In this document: piece after piece, positions 57,251 to 64,000 of the stretch
Layout: every line of letters begins with the position of its first letter
How positions within the stretch are numbered: position 1 is the stretch's first letter
NCBI RefSeq assembly: GCF_002113125.1
Contig: NZ_NEJP01000009.1
Coordinates: 186,001-250,000 of the forward strand
Source of the DNA: Pseudomonas sp. B20(2017)
GTDB lineage: Bacteria > Pseudomonadota > Gammaproteobacteria > Pseudomonadales > Pseudomonadaceae
Length of the DNA stretch: 64,000 bases
Reading direction: 5' to 3'
Made by a program: the position numbers and the translations under genes
The notes under the pieces: model-generated
Database searches by the model: none
Told to the model about the DNA's origin: nothing
The model's input: only the letters and a program-made list of their open reading frames with translations

Positions 57251-58819
57251 TCAGTCCTCGAAACGGATCGGGCATTTCTCCGGCCCTTCCAGCTTGCGCA
57301 ACTCCTCTACCACCTGCGGTCGCGCCTGACGCAAGGTCAGGCTGCGATCCTGGTGCAGCAGGCGCCGCGCTTCCTGATGGAGCATTTCCACGCCGGAATA
57401 GTCGATGAAGTTGATCTGCTGCGCCTCGATCACCACCCGCGCGCCGTGCATTCGTTGCAAGCGCACTTGCAGGTAGTGGCTGGCGCCGAAAAAGATCGAC
57501 CCGCCGACCCGCAACACATCTTCGTCGCCATCGCGCCAATGCTGCACTCTCGGCTGCGAGGTGCGCTTGAGGTAGAAAAACAGCGAGGCGAGCACGCCGG
57601 CATAGATTGCCGTCTGCAATTCCAGCAGCAACGTGGCAATGCAGGTCAGGCCCATCACCACGAATTCCGCCCGGCTGACCCGCAGCAGCGCACGAATGCC
57701 GCGATGATCCACCAGTCCCCAGGCGATCAGCAGAATACTGCCGGCCATGGCCGGGATTGGAATGTGCGCGATCAGCCCGGCACCGAAAATCGCGAACAAC
57801 GCCACCCACAACGCCGAAAACACTCCGGCCAATGGCGAACAGGCCCCGGCCTCATAACTCAGCCCGGAACGGGTGAACGAGCCGGCGGACAACGAACCGG
57901 AAAAAAACGCACCGATAATGTTCGAAAGGCCCTGCGCGCGGACTTCCTGATTGGCATCGAGCAACTGTTGCGAGCGCGCGGATATCGAACGGGCAATCGA
58001 CAGGCTGGTGACCAGCCCGAGCATGCCCACCGCCACGGCACTGGGCAGCAGGCGCAGGATCATATCCATATCCAGCGGCAATCCACTGAACGGCGGCAGG
58101 CGCCCGGCAAACGCGCTGACCAATTGAACGTGGCCGAACATCGCCGGCCACAGCCACACCACCAGACTGCCGAGCACCAGGGTCATCAACAACGTCGGCC
58201 AGCGCGGTAGCCATTGTTTGAGCAACGCACCGACCACCACCGTGGCGACACCGAGGAGCAGCGACGGTTTATCCACAGCCCCCAGATGGCGCAGCAGATC
58301 CATCAGGCTGTCCAGCGCCGTGGCCTTGGCCGGCAGATCCAGTCCCAACAGGTTCGGCAATTGACCAATGGCAATTACCACCGCCGCGCCGAGGGTGAAA
58401 CCCAGCACCACCGAGTGCGAGACGAAATTCACCAGCGCGCCGAAGCGCAGCAGGCCGAGCAGCCACTGGAAAATCCCGGCGAGGAAGGTCAGCAGCAGGA
58501 TCAGGGTGATGTAGTCCTGTGATGCAGGCACCGCCAGCGGACTGACACTGGCGAACAGCACAATCGAAATCGCCGCCGTCGGGCCGCAGATCAGATGCCA
58601 AGACGAGCCCCACAAACAGGCGATCAACACGGGAACGATGGCGGCATAGAGCCCGTATTCCGGTGGGAGACCGGCGATCAGCGCGTAGGCAATCGACTGG
58701 GGCAACGCGAGAATCGCCCCGCTTAGGCCGACGACCAGGTCCCGCCCGACGCTGGCGCGGGTCTGCCGGGGCAGCCAGGTCAGGAAGGGGAAAAGTGAGC
58801 GGCGGCTGGGGAGGGCCAT
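57251..58819 (-). CDS. SulP-family anion transporter with STAS domain
   Basis: This 522-residue membrane protein has about 12-14 membrane segments with the family signature QSIAYALIAGLPPEYGLYAAIVP near residue 35. A cytoplasmic STAS domain occupies about 430-510 (VVIEAQQINFIDYSGVEML, with Ser in the regulatory turn). SulP proteins carry sulfate, bicarbonate or other anions. It is the third gene in the same direction after betC and the choline-binding gene, which makes sulfate a plausible substrate (inference). The start is the ATG before ALPSRRS. Confidence 0.88.
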   Translation of the reverse strand: MALPSRRSLFPFLTWLPRQTRASVGRDLVVGLSGAILALPQSIAYALIAGLPPEYGLYAAIVPVLIACLWGSSWHLICGPTAAISIVLFASVSPLAVPASQDYITLILLLTFLAGIFQWLLGLLRFGALVNFVSHSVVLGFTLGAAVVIAIGQLPNLLGLDLPAKATALDSLMDLLRHLGAVDKPSLLLGVATVVVGALLKQWLPRWPTLLMTLVLGSLVVWLWPAMFGHVQLVSAFAGRLPPFSGLPLDMDMILRLLPSAVAVGMLGLVTSLSIARSISARSQQLLDANQEVRAQGLSNIIGAFFSGSLSAGSFTRSGLSYEAGACSPLAGVFSALWVALFAIFGAGLIAHIPIPAMAGSILLIAWGLVDHRGIRALLRVSRAEFVVMGLTCIATLLLELQTAIYAGVLASLFFYLKRTSQPRVQHWRDGDEDVLRVGGSIFFGASHYLQVRLQRMHGARVVIEAQQINFIDYSGVEMLHQEARRLLHQDRSLTLRQARPQVVEELRKLEGPEKCPIRFED

Positions 58820-58882
58820 GGATCCTCTCGGGTGAAATTTTGCGCATTGTACGCAGCCCGGAACGCCGAGCGTCCATTGCGG

Positions 58883-58907
58883 CGTTCCCACGCAGAGCGT
58901 GGGAACG
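58883..58907. repeat. Hairpin repeat between the choline-binding gene and sulP
   Basis: CGTTCCCACGC and GCGTGGGAACG are perfect 11-bp arms over AGA. This GCGTTCCCACGC type of dispersed repeat is common in Pseudomonas intergenic regions. Placed 14 bp after the choX-like stop it may attenuate read-through into sulP. Confidence 0.7.
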
Positions 58908-58920
58908 GTCGGCCGCGTAG

Positions 58921-59838
58921 TTACAATTTGGCTTTTACGGCCGGCAACGCATCTTTGCCGTCCACGGTTTTCACACCATCAAGCCACTTATCCAATACCC
59001 CCGGATTTGCCTTGATCCAGGCCTTCGCCGCATCGGCATTGCTGACCTTCTTGTTCACCACCTCAGCCATGATGCTGTTCTCCATCTCCTGAGTGAACGC
59101 AAGATTGGTCAGCAATTTACCCACATTCGGGCACGCTTCGGCGTAGCCCTTGCGGGTGAGGGTGTAGACGCTCCCCGTGTCGCCGAAGTATTTCTCGCCG
59201 CCCTTGAGGTAATGCATTTTCAGCTGCACGTTCATCGGATGCGGAGTCCAGCCGAGGAAGGTGACGAACTTCTGCTTTTTCACCGCCCTCGAAACTTCGG
59301 CCAGCATCGCCTGTTCGCTGGACTCGATCAGCTTCCACTGGCCCAGGTCGAAGTCGTTCTTCTTGATGATCTCTTGCAGCGAAATGTTCGCTGGCGCGCC
59401 GGAGCCGATGCCGTAGATCTTCTTCTCGAATTTATCGGCGTACTTATTCAGGTCGGCAAAGTTATGCACACCCGCGTCCCACACGTAATCCGGCACGGCC
59501 AGGGTGAATTCGGTGCCGTCGAGATTCTTCGCCAGTTGGGTGACGTCGCCAGTGGCGACGAACTTGTCGTAGAAGCCCTGCTGCGCCGGCATCCAGTTGC
59601 CGAGGAACACGTCGACCTGACCGTCCTTCAAACCACCGAAGGTGATAGGCACCGCGAGGGTGTCGACCTTGGACTTGTAGCCCATGCCATCCAGCAGAAA
59701 CCCGGTGATGGCGTTGGTCGCGGCGATGTCGCTCCAGCCGGGGTCGGCCATCTTCACCGTATCGCAGCTCTCGGCGAACGCGGATGCGCTGCCCAGTGCC
59801 AGCAGACTGACCGTCACGACTGTGGATAACTTGACCAT
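58921..59838 (-). CDS. choX: Choline / glycine-betaine ABC transporter substrate-binding protein (ChoX-like)
   Basis: This 305-residue periplasmic protein has a signal peptide (VKLSTVVTVSLLALGSASAFA). Aromatic residues typical of quaternary-amine pockets are seen in ADPGWSD near 35, GNWMPAQQG near 80, PDYVWD near 115 and LGWTPHPMN near 195. It lies 16 bp after betC, so choline released from choline sulfate is the likely ligand. No permease or ATPase genes are adjacent, so it must work with a distant transporter. Confidence 0.88.
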   Translation of the reverse strand: MVKLSTVVTVSLLALGSASAFAESCDTVKMADPGWSDIAATNAITGFLLDGMGYKSKVDTLAVPITFGGLKDGQVDVFLGNWMPAQQGFYDKFVATGDVTQLAKNLDGTEFTLAVPDYVWDAGVHNFADLNKYADKFEKKIYGIGSGAPANISLQEIIKKNDFDLGQWKLIESSEQAMLAEVSRAVKKQKFVTFLGWTPHPMNVQLKMHYLKGGEKYFGDTGSVYTLTRKGYAEACPNVGKLLTNLAFTQEMENSIMAEVVNKKVSNADAAKAWIKANPGVLDKWLDGVKTVDGKDALPAVKAKL

Positions 59839-59854
59839 GGACTTCCCCTTAACA

Positions 59855-61369
59855 TTATTGGTTTTGGCAGGGTTGTGGATAACGGGCCTTGCGCTCCAGG
59901 TCATCGAGGTCGATGTGGTTGCGCATGTATTGCTGACTGGCGTCCACCAGCGGCTGGTGATCCCAGCTCTTCAGTTTGCCGATCGTCAGCGCCTCGGCGA
60001 CGAAACGCCGACGGCGCTGGCTCTCGAGGACTTCGCGGTGGATTGCCGGGATGTCCCACTTGGCCCGCGCTTCGGCGAGAAAATCGTCGAACAGTTGGCG
60101 ATGTTGTGGCGATTGGCTGAGTTCTTCCTGCTCGCGTGGATCGTTATCCACATCGAAGAGTAGGCAAGGGTCGGTTTCGCTGTAGATAAATTTGTAGGCG
60201 CCACGCCGGATCATCATCAGCGGGCTGACGGTGCCTTCGGCCATGTATTCGCCGAACACCTCGTCGTGACCGCCCTGCCCTTGCAGGTGTGGAACCAGCG
60301 AACGGCCGTCCAGCGGCAGGTTCGGTTCCAGGCTGCCGCCGGCCAGTTCGACAAAGGTCGGCAACAGGTCGGCGGTGGAGACGGCAGAGCTGACACGGCC
60401 CGATTTGAAATGACCGGGTGCACTTATCAACAGGGGCACGCGAGCAGCCATTTCGTACCAGTGCATTTTGTACCAGAGGCCCTTCTCTCCCAGCATGTCG
60501 CCATGGTCGCCGGAGAAGACGATGACGGTGTCGTCCATCAGCCCACAATCTTCGAGGGTTTGCAGGAGTTTGCCGACGTTGGCGTCGATATAGCTGCATG
60601 CGCCGAAGTACGCGCGGCGTGCATCGCGGATTTTATCCACAGGCAGCGGCTTGTCCCACAAGTCGTAGACTTTGAGCAAACGCTGGGAGTGCGGATCGAG
60701 AGAATGCTGATCCGGCGTCGTCGGAAGCGGGATCTCCGCATCGTCGTACAAATCCCAGAACGCCTTGGGAATCGTGTACGGATCGTGTGGGTGAGTCATC
60801 GACACGGTCAGGCAGAACGGCTGGTCGCCGTCCTCGCGAATATGATCGAACAGGTATTGCTGCGCCTTGAACACCACCTCTTCATCGAAATCGAGTTGGT
60901 TGGTGCGCACGCACGGCCCGGCCTGCAGCACCGACGACATGTTGTGGTACCAGCTCGGCCGCACGTCGGGTTCATCCCAGTTCACCGCCCAGCCGTAGTC
61001 GGCGGGGTAGATATCGCTGGTCAGGCGCTCTTCGTAACCGTGCAGTTGATCGGGGCCGCAGAAGTGCATCTTGCCCGATAGCGCGGTGCGGTAACCGAGG
61101 CGGCGCAGGTAATGGGCGTAGGTGGGGATGTCGGCGGGGAAATCGGCGGCGTTGTCGTAGGCGCCGATCTTGCTCGGCAGCTGGCCGCTGACCAGGGTGA
61201 AACGCGACGGCGCGCACAGCGGGCTGTTGCAGTACGCGGCATCGAACACCACGCCTTGTTCGGCGAGGCGGCTGAGATTCGGCAGTTTGATCGGCGACTG
61301 GCCGTAGAACGGCAACATTGGCGCGGCCATTTGATCGGCCATGATGAAAAGAATGTTCTTGCGCTTCAT
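59855..61369 (-). CDS. betC: Choline-sulfatase
   Basis: This 504-residue sulfatase hydrolyses choline-O-sulfate to choline and sulfate. The sulfatase signature CAPSR has Cys52, the residue converted to formylglycine. Metal ligands lie in IMADQM at the N-terminus and FSGDHGDMLGEKGLWYKMHWYE near 298-318. A BetC-type C-terminal tail ends near QQYMRNHIDLDDLERKARYP. The start is the ATG before KRKNILF. It is divergent from its probable LysR regulator. Confidence 0.94.
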   Translation of the reverse strand: MKRKNILFIMADQMAAPMLPFYGQSPIKLPNLSRLAEQGVVFDAAYCNSPLCAPSRFTLVSGQLPSKIGAYDNAADFPADIPTYAHYLRRLGYRTALSGKMHFCGPDQLHGYEERLTSDIYPADYGWAVNWDEPDVRPSWYHNMSSVLQAGPCVRTNQLDFDEEVVFKAQQYLFDHIREDGDQPFCLTVSMTHPHDPYTIPKAFWDLYDDAEIPLPTTPDQHSLDPHSQRLLKVYDLWDKPLPVDKIRDARRAYFGACSYIDANVGKLLQTLEDCGLMDDTVIVFSGDHGDMLGEKGLWYKMHWYEMAARVPLLISAPGHFKSGRVSSAVSTADLLPTFVELAGGSLEPNLPLDGRSLVPHLQGQGGHDEVFGEYMAEGTVSPLMMIRRGAYKFIYSETDPCLLFDVDNDPREQEELSQSPQHRQLFDDFLAEARAKWDIPAIHREVLESQRRRRFVAEALTIGKLKSWDHQPLVDASQQYMRNHIDLDDLERKARYPQPCQNQ

Positions 61370-61384
61370 GTGATCGCGGCATTC

Positions 61385-61401
61385 CATAGTGAATATTTAT
61401 G
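61385..61401. promoter_or_regulatory. Candidate LysR binding site in the betC-LysR gap
   Basis: CATA-N9-TATG gives a T-N11-A core with dyad symmetry, as LysR-type regulators prefer. It lies 16 bp before the betC ATG in the 114-bp divergent gap. It is the best candidate seen, but proximity to the start codon makes it uncertain. Confidence 0.35.
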
Positions 61402-61483
61402 CGACATTGCTGCGATCGAGCATGGATTCCACGCAATATCCGGTAAAGCCCGCGCCGGACAATGACTAGGATAAGCACAGCTT

Positions 61484-62434
61484 ATGTATGAAGCCCTCGG
61501 TGATTTGTCGCTGGACCTGCTGCGCGCCTTCGAGGCGGCGGCCCGTCATCGCAGCTTTACCGCTGCGGCGGTGGAGCTTGGCACGACGCAACCGGCCATC
61601 AGCCAGCAAATCAAACGGTTGGAGGAACAGCTCGGTACGCGGCTGTTCGATCGCATTTACCGGGGCATCGAACTGACCGAGGTCGGCTCGATCCTGTTCG
61701 AGCAAGTTACCCTCGGTTTGCAGAATATCGATGCAGGATTGAGCGCGATCAGCACGCAGCAGCAACACGAAGTGCTGCAGGTCGCCACCGATTTCGCCTT
61801 CGCCGCGTACTGGCTGATGCCACGTCTGCACCGTTTCCATGAGGCTTATCCACAGGTGGATGTGAGCCTGGTCACTAGCGAACGCAATCACAATATGCTG
61901 CGCCCGGATATCGACGTTGCCGTGCTGTTCGGCGACGGTCGCTTCAAACAGGGCGAAAGTCACTGGCTGTTCAGCGAAGAAGTGTTTCCCGTATGCAGCC
62001 CGCAGTTGCTCAGGGATCGCGCCCTGCCCTTGCCGGCCCAAGCATTGATGGAGTTTCCGCTGCTGCACCTGCGCGGAGAAAACAGCAGCAACTGGTTCAA
62101 TTGGAGTGGCCTGTTCCGCGCGCTGAACATCATTACACCGCCGGCCCCGGGCCAGCTGCGCTTCGACAATTACACCTTGCTGATCCAAGCGGCGATTGGC
62201 GGTCAGGGCGTGGCGATCGGCTGGCGGCACCTTGTGGATAACTTATTAACCCAAGGGCTGTTGTGCCGGCCGATCGCCGAGACCACCCTGTCGCGCCTCG
62301 GTTATTACGTGGTGTTGCCGCAGCGCAAACGCCGGGGAGCGTTGATCCAGACGTTCGTGGATTGGCTGATGGCCGAACAGGCCAGCAGCGCCGAGTCCCT
62401 GGCTGGACTGCCGTTGCCCTCGATTGCTGTGTAA
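61484..62434 (+). CDS. LysR-family regulator of choline sulfate use
   Basis: This 316-residue protein has an N-terminal helix-turn-helix (FTAAAVELGTTQPAISQQIKRL) and an effector-binding domain with LRGENSSNWFNW. Divergence from betC matches the usual choline-sulfate regulator placement, so control of betC and choX is likely. Its stop lies 4 bp from the convergent next gene. An exact DnaA box lies inside it at 61846-61854 and another at 62233-62241. Confidence 0.88.
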   Translation: MYEALGDLSLDLLRAFEAAARHRSFTAAAVELGTTQPAISQQIKRLEEQLGTRLFDRIYRGIELTEVGSILFEQVTLGLQNIDAGLSAISTQQQHEVLQVATDFAFAAYWLMPRLHRFHEAYPQVDVSLVTSERNHNMLRPDIDVAVLFGDGRFKQGESHWLFSEEVFPVCSPQLLRDRALPLPAQALMEFPLLHLRGENSSNWFNWSGLFRALNIITPPAPGQLRFDNYTLLIQAAIGGQGVAIGWRHLVDNLLTQGLLCRPIAETTLSRLGYYVVLPQRKRRGALIQTFVDWLMAEQASSAESLAGLPLPSIAV

Positions 62435-62438
62435 CGGA

Positions 62439-63098
62439 TCAGGAAGCCGCAACAAAATCCACGTGCTGACGCAGATGCAGATTCAACCGCAGCTCATCGG
62501 AAATCCCCACCGCCACACGGTTCAGGCGCTCCAACGGCTCGGCCAGACCCGGTTCAAGCGTGCGCCCGACCTGACTGAAATGCTCGATCGTCAGCCCGGC
62601 GACACTGCGCGGTGCGTTCACCAGTGTCCAGTGCAGCGGGCTGCTTTGCAGGGCCTCGCGTATTTCCTCGGCGGCGTGGCGTTGCAGAGGATCGGCGTTT
62701 TCCGGATCGTCCAGTGCTTCGAATTCGCCGATGACAAACAGCCGCGAGATGTTCGCCGCCTGCAACCCGTCGATCAACGCATCCACCGCCAGGACCTGTT
62801 CCACCGGTCCCAGCACCACGGATTTCTCGACATGATCGCTACTCAACGGCAGGCCCGGCGCATTGAGCAGGCAGATCACCGCAGAGCTGCCGGCCACGCT
62901 CTGATGGACCCGCTTGGCGTCCAGCAGGTCACCGCTTTTGGTGCGCAGTCCCGGCCGTGGCGCGAGCGCCGTCAGATCGTCGAGGATCGCGATGACTTCG
63001 TGCTGGCGACGCAGCAGTTCAGCCATCAACGCACTGCCCAGGCTACTCATGGCACCATAGAGCACCACTTTTACCGCCGGGGTTTCGGCATTTTTCAT
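62439..63098 (-). CDS. NAD(P)-binding SDR-like protein of unknown function
   Basis: This 219-residue protein resembles the atypical SDR NAD(P)H-binding family: VVLYGAMSSLGSALMAELLRRQHEV at residues 10-34 is a Rossmann start with a degenerate glycine motif (AMSSLG instead of GATGxxG). SGDLLDAKRVHQSVAGSSAVICLL follows. No catalytic YxxxK is evident. The ATG at 63098 was chosen for the strand-helix start. The frame continues upstream to 63272 over the next gene's start. Function unknown. Confidence 0.75.
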   Translation of the reverse strand: MKNAETPAVKVVLYGAMSSLGSALMAELLRRQHEVIAILDDLTALAPRPGLRTKSGDLLDAKRVHQSVAGSSAVICLLNAPGLPLSSDHVEKSVVLGPVEQVLAVDALIDGLQAANISRLFVIGEFEALDDPENADPLQRHAAEEIREALQSSPLHWTLVNAPRSVAGLTIEHFSQVGRTLEPGLAEPLERLNRVAVGISDELRLNLHLRQHVDFVAAS

Positions 63099-63182
63099 GG
63101 CTGAGGTCCCTTTTGTTTTCCCTTGTATGGCGTGTGACATATAAGGAACGCCGAGGGTTCGAACCGATTCAGAGGGTTTGCG

Positions 63183-63509
63183 ATGCAGACGATCAAGGGT
63201 TATCACGCCCACGTTTATTACGACGCCAGCACGATCGAACAGGCGCGGGCGCTGTGTGAGCAGGCCGCGCAATTATTCCCATTGAAGATGGGTCGCGTGC
63301 ATGAACGTCCGGTCGGCCCGCACCTGGACTGGAGCTGCCAGCTGGCCTTCGGCCCGGAGTTGATCGGTGACGTGCTGCCGTGGCTGGCGCTCAATCGCAA
63401 GGGGCTGGTGGTGTTCCTGCACCCGGACACCGGCGATGACTTGCTGGACCACACCGAGCACGCAATCTGGATGGGCGCGATGCGACCGCTGGATCTGTCT
63501 ATTTTTTGA
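63183..63509 (+). CDS. DOPA 4,5-dioxygenase family protein
   Basis: This 108-residue protein has GYHAHVYYDA near residue 6 with the metal-type His pair, and HERPVGPHLDWSCQLAF near 40. LHPDTGDDLLDHTEHAIWMG follows near 80. These are conserved in the small bacterial DOPA-dioxygenase-like family of ring-cleavage enzymes. The real substrate is unknown. Its stop abuts the stop of the convergent GFA gene, forming TGATCA. Confidence 0.85.
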   Translation: MQTIKGYHAHVYYDASTIEQARALCEQAAQLFPLKMGRVHERPVGPHLDWSCQLAFGPELIGDVLPWLALNRKGLVVFLHPDTGDDLLDHTEHAIWMGAMRPLDLSIF

Positions 63510-63911
63510 TCAGATAGTCTCTTCCGGCTCGCTCGGCAAATGCTCGTCCAGGTGCAGCCACGGCAACTGGCTGTCGGTCCAGATGTGCCGCTCGGCGGCG
63601 GCCTGCTCCGGGTGATCCAGCGTGGCGATGGTCAGATCGATGCTCTCGGGGCTGAGCAAGGTCACCAGCGCCAGTTGCGCGCCGCAGTTCGGGCAGAAGA
63701 ACCGGGCGCAACTGGTCGACGAGCCATAGCGCGAAGGCGTCCCGGCCAGCCACTGGAAGTTCGCTGCCGGCACGGTGATCCAGGTGGTGACGATGCCGCC
63801 GCTGACCTTTCGACAGATCGAACAATGACAGTGGGCGATGTCGTGCAACGCTCCGCTGAACTGATAGCGGATATGTCCGCAATGGCAGCCACCGCTGTGC
63901 AAATCAGTCAT
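63510..63911 (-). CDS. GFA/CENP-V family zinc protein
   Basis: This 133-residue protein has the zinc-binding pattern GGCHCGHIRYQF at the N-terminus, AHCHCSICRKVSG near residue 27 and FFCPNCGAQLA near 72. These are the typical Cys sets of glutathione-dependent formaldehyde-activating-like (Mss4 fold) proteins. Most members have no proven activity. The ATG has GGAGG 9 nt upstream; an in-frame GTG lies 15 bp upstream. Confidence 0.88.
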   Translation of the reverse strand: MTDLHSGGCHCGHIRYQFSGALHDIAHCHCSICRKVSGGIVTTWITVPAANFQWLAGTPSRYGSSTSCARFFCPNCGAQLALVTLLSPESIDLTIATLDHPEQAAAERHIWTDSQLPWLHLDEHLPSEPEETI

Positions 63912-64000
63912 CGCCCTGCCCTCCACTTCCCGTGTTCATTGACTCTAGCCCGCATCCGACGGCCGGTTGGCCGTTCGCCCAAAGCTTTCTTGTGCGAAAG
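63912..64000. other. Right-end spacer, no gene seen
   Basis: The last 89 bp hold no supported frame. A small inverted repeat CTTTC-6-GAAAG lies at the right edge, and GGCCGG-TT-GGCCG is nearby. No promoter was assigned. Confidence 0.4.

Overview
The window is a chromosomal segment of a fluorescent Pseudomonas, most likely of the P. fluorescens group, centred on the replication origin. The evidence is the gene order rpmH-oriC-dnaA-dnaN-recF-gyrB, the leftward block rnpA-yidD-yidC-mnmE-mnmG-rsmG-parA-parB-atpIBEFHAGDC-glmU-glmR-glmS, the rightward block plsC-gmhB-glyS-glyQ-tag-lpxL-trkA-rsmB-fmt-def-tsaP-dprA-tsaC-qor-hemF-aroE, a high-GC coding style, and Pseudomonas-type REP repeats. No tRNA, rRNA, CRISPR array, insertion sequence or prophage was seen.

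Layout. (1) 1-7264, + strand: end of gmd, then manC/wbpW, wzm, wzt and three glycosyltransferases in the order of the A-band (common polysaccharide antigen, D-rhamnan) LPS locus. (2) 7269-10994, - strand: a flavin/2Fe-2S fusion oxidoreductase, a glutathione S-transferase and a LysR regulator. (3) 11066-15174: glmS, a DeoR-type regulator and glmU, making UDP-GlcNAc precursors. (4) 15293-22411: the nine-gene ATP synthase operon. (5) 22557-28721: parB, parA, rsmG, mnmG, an oriC-like intergenic region, and mnmE. (6) 28803-31278: yidC, yidD, rnpA, rpmH. (7) 31380-31846: oriC. (8) 31847-38042: dnaA, dnaN, recF (with a perfect parS inside it), gyrB. (9) 38105-40529: a divergent two-component pair. 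(10) 40687-57243: housekeeping genes for lipid, LPS, glycyl-tRNA, DNA repair, potassium, formyl-Met, haem and shikimate functions. (11) 57251-62434: a SulP transporter, a choline-binding protein, choline sulfatase and its divergent LysR regulator. (12) 62439-63911: three small enzymes or hypothetical proteins.

All genes from 7269 to 31278 lie on the - strand and dnaA-gyrB on the + strand, so both blocks run with a replication fork leaving oriC. The A-band cluster and the plsC-glyQ and trkA-def blocks run against it.

The main unexplained structure concerns replication. The mnmG-mnmE spacer carries a roughly 270-bp array that matches oriC block by block, mostly at a constant 4,500-bp offset. 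In addition, the exact 9-mer TTATCCACA (the DnaA box) occurs about 37 times in the window, against about 0.5 expected by chance on both strands, with none in the ATP synthase operon or in dnaN-recF-gyrB. A cluster at 46680-47115 includes a perfect inverted pair of these boxes between two convergent genes. I did not find a wholly unknown multi-gene defence or biosynthetic system.
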